Positions 30,012-39,528 of a stretch of DNA of 64,000 nt are shown piece after piece. The position numbers and the translations under genes are program-made. The DNA is taken from NCBI GenBank assembly GCA_001314715.1, contig LJSV01000014.1, positions 1 to 64,000 on the forward strand, read 5' to 3'. The notes beneath the pieces were generated by a model that was given only the letters and a program-made list of their open reading frames with translations, searched no databases and was not told the DNA's origin. Position 1 is the first letter of the stretch. Each line of letters starts with the position of its first letter. This DNA comes from Rhodobacteraceae bacterium HLUCCA12 (GTDB lineage Bacteria; Pseudomonadota; Alphaproteobacteria; Rhodobacterales; Rhodobacteraceae).

Positions 30012-31105
30012 TCGCCCGGGCGATCCTGATCCTCGCACTTCTTCTGGGGCAGGCGGCCTCGGCGGGGATCCGGCTCAAGGATCTGGTCGAATTCGACGGT
30101 GTGCGCGGCAATGATCTGATCGGCTACGGGCTTGTCGTGGGCCTCGACGGGTCTGGCGACGGGTTGCGCAACGCGCCCTTCACCGAAGACATGATGGCCA
30201 ATATCCTTGAACGTCTGGGTGTGAATGTCACGGGTGAGCAGTTTCGCCCGCGCAATGTTGCGGCGGTGCTTGTCACAGCGGCGCTGCCGCCCTTTTCACG
30301 GGCGGGGTCGCGGGTGGACGTGACCGTTTCTGCGATCGGCGACGCCGAAAGCCTTTACGGCGGAACGCTGGTCATGACGCCGCTCAACGGTGCCGACGGG
30401 CAGATCTATGCCGTGGCCCAGGGCACGGTGATTGCCGGCGGGGTCGCCGCGCGTGGTGATGCCGCCGAGGTTGTCGAGGGCGTGCCGACGGCAGGCGCGA
30501 TTCCCGGTGGCGCCCGGGTCGAGCGGGAAGTGGATTTCGAACTCGCTTCGCTCACGCGGGTCCGGCTGGCCCTGCGCGAGGCCGATTTCACCACGGCGCT
30601 GCGGATCGAACAGGCGATCAACACGCATTTCGGGCGCAGCGCCGCGGCCATGCAGGACGCAGGCACCGTCGTTCTGGACGTGGCCGCGACGCGACAGCCA
30701 TCGGCTGCGCATGCGCTGAGCGCGGTCGAGAACCTTGTCGTGTCGCCGGCAGCGCGTGCGCGGGTCGTGATCGACCAGCGGTCGGGCACCATCGTCATGG
30801 GCGAGGACGTGCGCATCAGCCGTGTGGCGGTGGCGCAGGGCGGGCTGACCCTGCGGGTCGACGAAACGCCGATCGCCGTTCAGCCAAATCCTTTCACGCC
30901 TGGCGACGTGGTCGTCGTGCCGCGCACCGAGGCAGAGATCGCCCACGAGCCGGGCACCGGCCTGGCCGAGGTTGACGGCGGCACGACCCTGGCTGGCGTG
31001 ATCGAGGGGATGAACGCGCTGGGGGTAGGCCCCCATGACATGATCGACATCCTCAACACGATCAGTGCCGCCGGCGCCCTGCACGCCGAACTGATCGTGC
31101 GATGA
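30008..31105 (+). CDS. flgI: flagellar P-ring protein FlgI
   Basis: IRLKDLVEFDGVRGNDLIGYGLVVGLDGSGDGLRNAPFTEDMMANILERLGVNV; GTG start overlapping flgL stop. Confidence 0.95.
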   Translation: MIARAILILALLLGQAASAGIRLKDLVEFDGVRGNDLIGYGLVVGLDGSGDGLRNAPFTEDMMANILERLGVNVTGEQFRPRNVAAVLVTAALPPFSRAGSRVDVTVSAIGDAESLYGGTLVMTPLNGADGQIYAVAQGTVIAGGVAARGDAAEVVEGVPTAGAIPGGARVEREVDFELASLTRVRLALREADFTTALRIEQAINTHFGRSAAAMQDAGTVVLDVAATRQPSAAHALSAVENLVVSPAARARVVIDQRSGTIVMGEDVRISRVAVAQGGLTLRVDETPIAVQPNPFTPGDVVVVPRTEAEIAHEPGTGLAEVDGGTTLAGVIEGMNALGVGPHDMIDILNTISAAGALHAELIVR

Positions 31106-31119
31106 CGCGCCCTGTTGGC

Positions 31120-32721
31120 CTATCCATGCGCGGTGCGATCGCCCAGGATCAGATCGGCGGCTTTCTCGGCGATCATCAGCGTGGGCGAATTGGTGTTGCC
31201 GCTGGTGATGGTAGGCATGATCGAGGCATCGGCGACCCGCAACCCCTCGACCCCATGCACGCGCAGGTCCGGCCCGACCACGGCATGCGGGTCGCAGCCC
31301 ATCCGCGCCGTTCCGACGGGGTGAAAGATCGTCGTCCCGATCTGTCCGGCCGCTTGGGCCAGTTCCTCGTCCGTCCGCGGATCGGGGCCGGGGCGAAACT
31401 CCTCCGGATGATAGCGCGCAAGCGGTTCGGCCGCCATGATGCGCCGCGTCAGCCGGATCGCCCGTGCGGCCACGCGGCGGTCGGCCTCGTCGGACAGATA
31501 GTTGGGGGCAATCTCGGGCGGCGTCATGGCATCCGGGGCAGTCAGTCGCACATGGCCCCGGCTTTGCGGCCGCAAATGGCACACGCTGGCGGTAATGGCA
31601 GGAAACGGGTGCAGATCCTCGCCAAAGGCATCAAGGCTCAGTGGTTGTACGTGATACTCCAGATCCGCGCGATCGACATCGGGACCCGAGCGGGCAAAGG
31701 CGCCCATCTGGCTGGGCGCCATCGACATCGGTCCGGTCCGGCGCAGCGCGTATTCCAGCGCGATCTTTCCCTTGCCCCACAGGCTTTGGGTCATGGTGTT
31801 GAGGGTTTTCGCACCCGTCACCCGATAGGCCATGCGAAGCTGCAGATGGTCCTGAAGCTTCTCGCCCGCATCGCAATCGTGGCGCATCTCGATCCCCATC
31901 GAACGCAGGAACGTCGCCGGACCGATGCCGGACAACTGCAGCAGTTGCGCCGATCCGATCGCGCCGGAACACAGGATCACCCCGCCTCCGGCGCGTGCCT
32001 CGTGCAGGGTGTCCCCACGCCGGTAACGAACGCCGGTGCAGCGATTGCCGTCAAAGATCAGCCCCTGCGCATGGGCATGGGTTTCGATCTTCAGCGTATC
32101 GCGCCCGCGCACCGGTCGCAAAAACGCGCGCGCGGCGTTCCAGCGCCAGCCAGAGCGTTGATTGACCTTGAAATATCCCACGCCTTCGTTGTCGCCTGTG
32201 TTGAAGTCGTCGCTTGCCGGAATGCCGCAAGCCACCGCGGCCCGCGCCCAGTCGTCAAGGATCTCCCAGCGCAGGCGCTGGTTCTCGACCCGCCATTCGC
32301 CACCGGTTCCGTGGAACGCCGGGTCGGCGTGGCCCGCCGCATAATCCTCGTGCTTGCGAAAATAGGGCAGCACGTCGTCCCAGCCCCATCCGGTGTTGCC
32401 CATCTGGCGCCAGTGGTCGTAATCGGCCGCCTGGCCACGCAGATACAGCATCCCGTTGATCGACGAACACCCGCCCAGAACCTTGCCGCGCGGATACAGC
32501 AGGCTGCGCCCACCCAGGCCGGGTTCGGCACGGGTGCGCAGCCGCCAGTCGGTGCGGGGGTTGTCGATGCAATACAGGTAGCCGATCGGAACATGGACCC
32601 ACAGATAGTTGTCGCGGCCACCTGCCTCCAGCAGCAGGACCTTGCCGCTGGCGCTGAGCCTGTTGGCCAGAAGCGAGCCGGCCGTGCCTGCCCCGACGAT
32701 GATGTAATCCCAGTCCGCCAT
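31120..32721 (-). CDS. GMC-family FAD oxidoreductase (choline dehydrogenase-like)
   Basis: YIIVGAGTAGSLLANRLSASGKVLLLEAGG; GGCSSINGMLYLRGQAADYDHW; C-term HPVGTARMG. Confidence 0.93.
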   Translation of the reverse strand: MADWDYIIVGAGTAGSLLANRLSASGKVLLLEAGGRDNYLWVHVPIGYLYCIDNPRTDWRLRTRAEPGLGGRSLLYPRGKVLGGCSSINGMLYLRGQAADYDHWRQMGNTGWGWDDVLPYFRKHEDYAAGHADPAFHGTGGEWRVENQRLRWEILDDWARAAVACGIPASDDFNTGDNEGVGYFKVNQRSGWRWNAARAFLRPVRGRDTLKIETHAHAQGLIFDGNRCTGVRYRRGDTLHEARAGGGVILCSGAIGSAQLLQLSGIGPATFLRSMGIEMRHDCDAGEKLQDHLQLRMAYRVTGAKTLNTMTQSLWGKGKIALEYALRRTGPMSMAPSQMGAFARSGPDVDRADLEYHVQPLSLDAFGEDLHPFPAITASVCHLRPQSRGHVRLTAPDAMTPPEIAPNYLSDEADRRVAARAIRLTRRIMAAEPLARYHPEEFRPGPDPRTDEELAQAAGQIGTTIFHPVGTARMGCDPHAVVGPDLRVHGVEGLRVADASIMPTITSGNTNSPTLMIAEKAADLILGDRTAHG

Positions 32722-32941
32722 TCTTCCCCCGCAACCTGCCCCAACGGATGCGCGCGCACACTAGCATGTCGCCCCGGCGATGCAACGGCGCCGATCACAG
32801 CTGTAGCGCCTTTGCGCGGCCTGGCCCCAAGGGGTAGCGATTGTGGAACAGGGGCCGTTTTGCTATTTTTTCGGTTGGTTGACACAGGGTCCGCGTGCTG
32901 GTTGCGAAAGCCGCGCATCCCTCCCCAGGACAGGGCCACAG

Positions 32942-33250
32942 ATGAGATATTCCGTATTCGCAGCGGTCTGGTTGCTGGCGATGCTCGGCCCGCCGGCTGC
33001 GTTGGCCGGACCTGTGGAAGCCGCATGCAACCGGTCGGACCGGCCGGGCGCGAACCGGGCGCTGTGCCGCTGCATCGATGCCGTCGCGCAACAAACGCTG
33101 ACCCATTACGAACAGGGTCGCGCGGCGCTGTTTTTCACGGACCCGGACGAAGCGCAGCGGGTGCGCATGTCGCGCAGCGCCACCGACAATGCGTTCTGGG
33201 GGCGCTATCGCGCGTTTGGCGAGACCGCAGAGCGCAGTTGCACGCGCTAA
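32942..33250 (+). CDS. small secreted hypothetical protein
   Basis: Signal peptide MRYSVFAAVWLLAMLGPPAALA; four Cys in the mature part. Confidence 0.6.
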   Translation: MRYSVFAAVWLLAMLGPPAALAGPVEAACNRSDRPGANRALCRCIDAVAQQTLTHYEQGRAALFFTDPDEAQRVRMSRSATDNAFWGRYRAFGETAERSCTR

Positions 33251-33255
33251 GCGCG

Positions 33256-33711
33256 TCAGCGCAGATCACCGTTGGACAGTCGATCAAGGGCTGCGGTGCT
33301 GGCGCGCTCGATCAGCGTGACGACCTCATCGAACCCGCCGACGAGATAAGGATCGGGCACGTCGCCGCCGATCCCCGCGAAATCCAGAAAACGCGCCGTT
33401 GCCGCGGTGGCGTCGGGCGGCGAGGATGCCCGCGCGTCGGCCAGGTTGCGCGCATCCATCGCCAGGATCAGCTCAAACCGGGTGAAATCCGCCCACGAAA
33501 GCTGGCGCGCGCGCAGGTCCGAAAGATCGTAGCCGCGCTTGTAGGCTGCGCTCAGTGCGCGCGGATCGGGTGGCGCGCCGACATGCCAGCCGCCGGTGCC
33601 TGCGCTGTCGAAGCGCAGCGACAGTTCCCTGTGCGCGGCCATGCTGCGCATGACCCCGTGCGCTGTCGGCGAGCGGCAGATATTGCCCAGACACAGCAAC
33701 AGCACGTTCAT
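33256..33711 (-). CDS. low-molecular-weight protein tyrosine phosphatase
   Basis: VLLLCLGNICRSPTAHGV (CxxNxCRS); VPDPYLVGG. Confidence 0.9.
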   Translation of the reverse strand: MNVLLLCLGNICRSPTAHGVMRSMAAHRELSLRFDSAGTGGWHVGAPPDPRALSAAYKRGYDLSDLRARQLSWADFTRFELILAMDARNLADARASSPPDATAATARFLDFAGIGGDVPDPYLVGGFDEVVTLIERASTAALDRLSNGDLR

Positions 33712-34580
33712 TGCATCTCTTTCTGCCTGGCGCGCCAAAGCGTGAACAACCCGGCGCAAACAACAATCACGGCGCCGACCGCCACATTCGGGCGCAGGGT
33801 TTCGCCAAACACACCGATGCCGATGAAGCTGACGAAGACCAGTTGAAGATACGCAAATGGCTGAATCGCGCTGGCCTCGGCCACTTCATAGGCGCGGATC
33901 AGCAGATAATGGCTGAGCGCTGCGGTCAGGCACAAGAGGCCCATCCAGGCCCAGTCGGACGGGGTCATCGGTTCCCAGAACCAGACGCCGACCACGGTGG
34001 TGAACACCGCGCCGGCGACACCGGTCCAAAAGAAGCTGACCGCCGCGCTGTCATTGCGCGAGACAAAGCGCGTCAGCAACCCGTAGAGGGCGAACATCAG
34101 CGCCGCCAGAAGCGGGATCAGCGCTGCCGGATGGAACACGCCATACCCTGGTTCCAGGATGATGATAACGCCGACAAAGCCGATGCCGATGGCGCTCCAG
34201 CGCCGCCATCCCACCTTCTCGCCCAGAACGGGGCCGGAAAGCGCGGCAACCAGAAGCGGATAGACGGCAAAGACCGCGTGGCTTTCGACCAGCCCCAGTG
34301 CCACGAAACCGGCGACCATGACGCAGACCTCGGCTGCCAGCAGAAGACCGCGAAAGATCTGCGTCAACGGCCGTCGGCTTCGCACGGCTTGGCGGATGCC
34401 GCCTGCCTTGTGCTTGGCGATGGCGATGACGAAGGCCGCGAAAAACCAGTAGCGGATCATGATGACCATGAAGACGTTGTATTCCCCAGCCAGATGGCGC
34501 GAGATACCGTCCTGCATCGCAAAGACGAAAGCTGTGGAGACCATCAGCCAGATGCCGAGCCTGGTGTTCTGATCGGTCAT
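33708..34580 (-). CDS. DMT-family (EamA) transporter
   Basis: About 10 TM segments; GRRPLTQIFRG-type motif; ATGA overlap with phosphatase. Confidence 0.85.
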   Translation of the reverse strand: MTDQNTRLGIWLMVSTAFVFAMQDGISRHLAGEYNVFMVIMIRYWFFAAFVIAIAKHKAGGIRQAVRSRRPLTQIFRGLLLAAEVCVMVAGFVALGLVESHAVFAVYPLLVAALSGPVLGEKVGWRRWSAIGIGFVGVIIILEPGYGVFHPAALIPLLAALMFALYGLLTRFVSRNDSAAVSFFWTGVAGAVFTTVVGVWFWEPMTPSDWAWMGLLCLTAALSHYLLIRAYEVAEASAIQPFAYLQLVFVSFIGIGVFGETLRPNVAVGAVIVVCAGLFTLWRARQKEMQ

Positions 34581-35251
34581 GCACTGCCCCCGTTCAGCCG
34601 TCCTGCCGTCATATGTTTCTTGCGGCCGAACCCGGCCTTGCGGGTGACGGCAAAACCCGCCCCCTCCAATGCGCGGCGAACGTGGCCGGCGGCGGTATAG
34701 GTGGCAAAGGTTCCACCCGGCACCGTGTGGCGCGCAACCTCGGCCATCAGGGTTTCGCCCCAAAGTTCGGGGTTTCGGGCTGGCGAAAAGCCGTCCAGAA
34801 ACCATGCATCCGCGCGGCTCTGCCAGCGTGGCAGCGTATCGCGCGCATCGCCGATATGGATTTCGGCCGTAACAGCGGGAAGCTCCAGCATCCGCACCGG
34901 CCCCGATGCTGCCGCCCAGGCCGCAACCATCACATCCGCCCCCGGCAGGTCGAATGCAGACAGCGCGCGGGCCATGTCATCGGGCGGCAGCGGGAATGCC
35001 TCGAACGAGGTGAAGCGCAGCTGTCCCGGTCCGGTCCAACACGCCATGGCCGCCAGCAGGTTCAGGCCGGTGCCAAAGCCCAGCTCGGCGATGTGAAAAC
35101 CGGGGGCAAAGCGGTCAGGCAGCCCGTTTCCGTCCAGAAAGACGTGGCGCGCTTCGTCCAGACCGGCGCCGATGGTGAAATAGGGGTCGTCAAAGCGCGT
35201 GCTGACGGGCGTGCCGTTCTCGGTCCATAGCAAGGGGGCAGGCTGGCGCAT
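34577..35251 (-). CDS. mnmD: tRNA (mnm5s2U34)-methyltransferase MnmD (MnmC methyltransferase half)
   Basis: HIAELGFGTGLNLLAAMACW; DAWFLDGFSPARNPELW; GTFATYTAAGHVRRALEGAGFAVTRKAGFGRKKHM. Confidence 0.9.
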   Translation of the reverse strand: MRQPAPLLWTENGTPVSTRFDDPYFTIGAGLDEARHVFLDGNGLPDRFAPGFHIAELGFGTGLNLLAAMACWTGPGQLRFTSFEAFPLPPDDMARALSAFDLPGADVMVAAWAAASGPVRMLELPAVTAEIHIGDARDTLPRWQSRADAWFLDGFSPARNPELWGETLMAEVARHTVPGGTFATYTAAGHVRRALEGAGFAVTRKAGFGRKKHMTAGRLNGGSA

Positions 35252-35307
35252 GAGGTCCGTCTGGGCTAGGGCTGGCGGGACCATGGCGCGCAGCAAAGGG
35301 TTTTGCA

Positions 35308-36360
35308 ATGGCCGAGATCGCGGTGATGGGGGCGGGCATTTTCGGCCTGAGCGCGGCATTCGAACTGGCGCGCCGGGGGGCGCGAGTCGTGGTGATCGAA
35401 CGCGATCGCGTCGGCGCCGGGGCGTCGGGCGGCGTGGTGGGGGCCTTGGCCCCGCATGTGCCCGAGCAGTGGAATGCCAAGAAGGCCTTTCAGTTCGAAA
35501 GTCTGATCCAGGCCGAATCCTTCTGGTCGGAAGTCGCACGAACCGGCGGCAGGGATCCGGGCTATGCGCGTCTGGGCCGGGTTCAGCCCCTGGCGGATGC
35601 GGCCGCCGTCGCCCTTGCGCGGGCACGGGCCGAGAATGCGCGAAAGCTGTGGCGCGGGCTGGCGGAATGGCGGGTCGTTGACGCCACTGACATGGCCGGC
35701 TTGCGTCTGCACAGCCCCACCGGCCTGGTGGTGGCGGACACATTGACCGCCCGTTTGTCGCCGCGCCGGGCCGGGGTGGCGCTGGTCGCGGCGCTGGCCG
35801 CGCTGGGCGCCGAGGTCCGGCTCGGCGATGCGCCGCCGCCTGCTGCGGCCCGCGTGATCTGGGCAACCGGGATGCCGGGACTGACAGCATTGGGCGATGA
35901 TCTGGGCGTTGCGATGGGCGGTGCCGTCAAGGGCCAGGCCGCGCTTCTGGCCGCCGATTGGCGCGATGCGCCGCAGGTGTTTTCCGAAGGGCTGCACCTG
36001 GTCCCGCATGCCGACGCGACGGTGGCGATCGGCTCGACCTCGGAACGCAGCTTCGACGACCCCGCCGCCACCGACGATGGCCTCGACCGGCTGATCGCGC
36101 GGGCGCGCGCAATCGCGCCTGATCTGCGTGACGCGCCCGTTCTGGAACGCTGGGCGGGCCTGCGCCCGCGCAGCCCGTCGCGCGCGCCGATGCTGGGGCC
36201 ATGGCCCGGACGGGACGGGCATTTCGTGATGAACGGCGGGTTCAAGATCGGCTTCGGCATGGCGCCGCGACTGGCGCAGGTGATCGCCGATCTGGTGCTG
36301 GACGGGCAGGATGCGATCCCCGAGGGGTTTCGCGTCAGCGATAACCTGCCGTCGGTTTAA
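35308..36360 (+). CDS. FAD-dependent oxidoreductase (DAO family), possible split MnmC oxidoreductase half
   Basis: IAVMGAGIFGLSAAFELARRGARVVVIE; GLRPRSPSRAPMLGP; divergent neighbour of mnmD. Confidence 0.8.
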   Translation: MAEIAVMGAGIFGLSAAFELARRGARVVVIERDRVGAGASGGVVGALAPHVPEQWNAKKAFQFESLIQAESFWSEVARTGGRDPGYARLGRVQPLADAAAVALARARAENARKLWRGLAEWRVVDATDMAGLRLHSPTGLVVADTLTARLSPRRAGVALVAALAALGAEVRLGDAPPPAAARVIWATGMPGLTALGDDLGVAMGGAVKGQAALLAADWRDAPQVFSEGLHLVPHADATVAIGSTSERSFDDPAATDDGLDRLIARARAIAPDLRDAPVLERWAGLRPRSPSRAPMLGPWPGRDGHFVMNGGFKIGFGMAPRLAQVIADLVLDGQDAIPEGFRVSDNLPSV

Positions 36361-37052
36361 CCCTCGGGCACGAAGGCCGCGAAACGCGCCTGCTGGGCCA
36401 TCAGCACCGCCTGTGTGCGGCTTTGCACGCCAAGCTTGCGCATGATCGCCGTCACATGCGCCTTGACCGTGGTTTCGGCAATCGACAGTTCCCAGGCGAT
36501 CTGCTTGTTCAACCGGCCCTGGCACAGAAGCTCCAGAATCCGGGCCTGCTGGCGCGTCAGTTGTGCCAGCCGGGTGACGGCGTCCTGCGTTTCGCTGTTT
36601 TCGCCGCTGGGCACGAACCCGTCAGGCAAATAGCTTTCGCCGCGTGTCAGTGCATCGAGTGCGGCGCGAATGGCCTCGCGCCCGGAATGCTTGGGCACGA
36701 AGCCCGCAGCCCCGGCTGACAGCGCGGCCTCGATCAAGCGCGCATCCGCCATCGAGGACACAACGATCACCGGCATGGCGGGCTCTGCCGCACGCAGGCG
36801 CAACAGCCCCTCCAGTCCTTCGACATCGGGCAGATCCAGATCCAGCAGCACCAGGTCAGGCACGGTGCCGGCCTCGATCCAGGCGATGGCGGCGGCCAGC
36901 GTATGCGCCGTTTCCACCTCGCCCACGCCTCCCAAGGCCCGCAGCGTCAGCGCAAGCGCGTCGCAAAAAAGCGGGTGGTCATCGACAATCAGTGCCCTGG
37001 CGACAAAAGCGCCGGGCGGATGGTGATCGGGATCGGGCGGGGTGGCGGTCAT
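36357..37052 (-). CDS. NarL/LuxR-family response regulator
   Basis: Receiver ALIVDDHPLFCDAL; HTH LTRQQARILELLCQGRLNKQIAWELSIAETTVKAHVTAIMRKLG. Confidence 0.9.
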   Translation of the reverse strand: MTATPPDPDHHPPGAFVARALIVDDHPLFCDALALTLRALGGVGEVETAHTLAAAIAWIEAGTVPDLVLLDLDLPDVEGLEGLLRLRAAEPAMPVIVVSSMADARLIEAALSAGAAGFVPKHSGREAIRAALDALTRGESYLPDGFVPSGENSETQDAVTRLAQLTRQQARILELLCQGRLNKQIAWELSIAETTVKAHVTAIMRKLGVQSRTQAVLMAQQARFAAFVPEG

Positions 37053-37219
37053 GTTCTGGCTTCCCTGCATCCGCAAACGATAGCACCGGCGCGCGCGACC
37101 TCAAACAGTGATGGTGGCCGGGGGGATGCGACAATGGTCTGACAGACGAAAGCCGCCTTTCCCCGCGCGGCGCTTGTGCCTATGCTGCCAGCGATAAACG
37201 CGATGAGGGAGGACACGCC

Positions 37220-37744
37220 ATGCAGATGAGTGACACGCGCCAGATCGACGCCGACCCGGCCATCGTCTGGGCGGCCCTCCTGAATCCGGAGGTGTTGAAG
37301 GCGGCGGTCCCCGGCTGCGAGTCGCTGACCGGCACGCCCGAGGACGGGTTCGAGGCCGTGGTGGTGCAGAAGGTCGGCCCGGTCAAGGCGCGCTTCACCG
37401 GGCTGGTGACGATCTCTGACCGGGTCGAGGGCGAAAGCCTGACCCTTTCGGGCGAGGGCAAGGGCGGCGCGGCCGGCTTCGCGCGGGGCGAGGCCCGTGT
37501 GCGGCTGCAACCGGCCGAGGGCGGCACCAGCCTGCAATACGAGGTCGATGCCAAGGTCGGCGGCAAGCTTGCGCAACTGGGCAGCCGGATCATCGACGGG
37601 TTCGCCCGCAAGATGGCCGACGAGTTCTTCACCCGGTTTCAGGCCGCGGTCGAGGGACCGGACGATGAGGCCGAGTCGGCCGAAGTCGATGACAAGACCG
37701 GTGCGAAAAAAGGCTGGTTCAAGCGGATGCTGGGGTCCGACTAG
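37220..37744 (+). CDS. SRPBCC-family CoxG-like protein
   Basis: MQMSDTRQIDADPAIVWAALLNPEVLKAAVPGCESL; VGPVKARFTGLVTI. Confidence 0.85.
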   Translation: MQMSDTRQIDADPAIVWAALLNPEVLKAAVPGCESLTGTPEDGFEAVVVQKVGPVKARFTGLVTISDRVEGESLTLSGEGKGGAAGFARGEARVRLQPAEGGTSLQYEVDAKVGGKLAQLGSRIIDGFARKMADEFFTRFQAAVEGPDDEAESAEVDDKTGAKKGWFKRMLGSD

Positions 37745-37753
37745 GCATCGCGA

Positions 37754-38440
37754 TCACGGCAACGGCGACGGGCCGATCACCCAGGGGTGCAGCGTGATCA
37801 GCGCGGCCCAGGCCAACAACCCCACGGCCACCGCACCCCAGGGCGGTCCGCGACGCGGCCGCCAACGGCCGGTGAACAGCGCGGCCAACGGCAAGAGCGA
37901 TGTCGCCCGCGCCTGTTCGCGCCATTGCCGCCGCCCCATCTCGCGTTGACGCCGGCGGTCCAGCATCACCATGCCCACCAGCGCGAAGCCAGCAAACAGC
38001 GCGAACAGGATCACATGCGCCAGCGTGCCGTTGGCCAGCAGATGAACTCCGGCCCAAAGCAGGATCGCCAGCAGAAGCGGGTGGCGCACGACGCCGGCGA
38101 TGCCGGGCGCATCGGGGTCGAACTGCCCCGCGCGCCCACCGAACGAGAACGGATTGACCGACACCAGCGCGACCGCCGCCAGCACACAGGCCAGCGCCAT
38201 GCCGCCCAATGCCAGCCAGGCCTGCCACGGCGCATAGAACCAGAGCGCGACGAAAGGCGCGCGTCCGGCCGCCACGATCAGCCATGCCAGGATCGCCAGC
38301 GACAACAGGCTGTATCCGATGGTGAACGCCGGTGCCCCGAACCGTGTGACGATGGCGCCCTTGACGGCGGGCCGCACCGGCACCGCATGCGACAGGAAGA
38401 AGACTGCCAATGCCGCGATGAATTCCAGCCAACCGCCCAT
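37754..38440 (-). CDS. NnrU-family membrane protein
   Basis: ADPDAPGIAGVVRHPLLLAILLWAGVHLLANG; multi-TM. Confidence 0.82.
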   Translation of the reverse strand: MGGWLEFIAALAVFFLSHAVPVRPAVKGAIVTRFGAPAFTIGYSLLSLAILAWLIVAAGRAPFVALWFYAPWQAWLALGGMALACVLAAVALVSVNPFSFGGRAGQFDPDAPGIAGVVRHPLLLAILLWAGVHLLANGTLAHVILFALFAGFALVGMVMLDRRRQREMGRRQWREQARATSLLPLAALFTGRWRPRRGPPWGAVAVGLLAWAALITLHPWVIGPSPLP

Positions 38441-38544
38441 GCCGCGCCTCCGTGATTGCCGAATCCTACCGTTGACGGCGCAGGGCCGGCAAGGGCGCGC
38501 ACCGCATTGCCCCCGGCGGCCCGCTGCGCCATGATGCCGCGCCG

Positions 38545-39459
38545 ATGGGACTGACCGAAAGAGTTGCCGTGTTTCCAACGACCTTTGACAACTTTGTCGC
38601 CCCCGCCCGCGCGTATCCGCAGATCTGGCGGCTTGTTCTGGGGCTTGGGCTGATCGCAGGTATCTATTTCCTGTGGATGGCGGTCATGGGCGGGCTGCTG
38701 TGGCTTGCCTCAGGTCTCGACGGGCTGGAGGCGCGGCTTCAGACCATCGCGCAGGGGGCGGACCCGGTTTCACTGCTGCTGCTGTTGTGCACCTTCCTGG
38801 GTATGGCACTGGGGGCCTGGGCGGCGGCGCGGCTGCTGCACGGGCGGGGTTGGCGCAGCCTGTTCGGCCCGCCGCCGACGGTCCTTCGGGACTTCGTGCT
38901 GGGTCTTGGGGTCATGGTGGTGGTCGGTGGCGGCCTCGGCCTGCTTTCGCTGCCTTTCCTTCCGACACTTTCGGTCGCGACGCCGCTGCCGACATGGCTG
39001 GCGTTCCTGCCGCTGGCACTGATGGGGATCGCCTTGCAGACCGGGGCCGAGGAACTGGTCTTTCGCGGCTATCTGCAACAGCAGCTGGCGGCGCGCTTTG
39101 CCGCGCCGCTGGTCTGGATGGGCGTGCCATCGATTCTGTTCGGCCTGGCCCATTTCGCGCCCGGCGAACTGGGCGACAATGCCTGGCTTGTCGTGGCCGC
39201 AACCGGGCTCTTCGGGCTTATCGCGGCGGATCTGACCGCGCGTACCGGGGCGCTGGGCCTGGCCTGGGGGCTGCATTTCGCCAACAATTTTCTGGCGATC
39301 CTGGTCGTCTCGGCCATGGGCGGGCTTGACGGTCTGGCACTGTTCGAACTGCCACGGGGAACGGTGCAATCGGCCAACCTGCGCCCCATACTGCTGGCTG
39401 ACATGGCGCTCATGGTTGCGGTTTGGGCGGTGTGCCGGCTGCTTCTGATGCGGCGCTGA
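38545..39459 (+). CDS. CPBP-family intramembrane glutamic endopeptidase
   Basis: TGAEELVFRGYLQQ (EExxxR), FGLAHF, GLHFANNF. Confidence 0.9.
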   Translation: MGLTERVAVFPTTFDNFVAPARAYPQIWRLVLGLGLIAGIYFLWMAVMGGLLWLASGLDGLEARLQTIAQGADPVSLLLLLCTFLGMALGAWAAARLLHGRGWRSLFGPPPTVLRDFVLGLGVMVVVGGGLGLLSLPFLPTLSVATPLPTWLAFLPLALMGIALQTGAEELVFRGYLQQQLAARFAAPLVWMGVPSILFGLAHFAPGELGDNAWLVVAATGLFGLIAADLTARTGALGLAWGLHFANNFLAILVVSAMGGLDGLALFELPRGTVQSANLRPILLADMALMVAVWAVCRLLLMRR

Positions 39460-39528
39460 CGCGGCACCGGATTGCAATTCACGCCCGGCGCCTTTATCTG
39501 AACACGCAGCCAGACAGGGGCAAACGGC

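Noticed and set aside
31102-33846. 914-aa plus-strand ORF over the GMC oxidoreductase and phosphatase
   Set aside because: Spans several well-supported genes on both strands and has low-complexity basic composition; antisense artefact of high GC.
38545-39459. CPBP intramembrane protease considered as the sorter for the VPEID-CTERM protein
   Set aside because: It lacks an exosortase domain; exosortase E is a fusion, and this looks like a stand-alone CPBP protease far from the VPEID gene.
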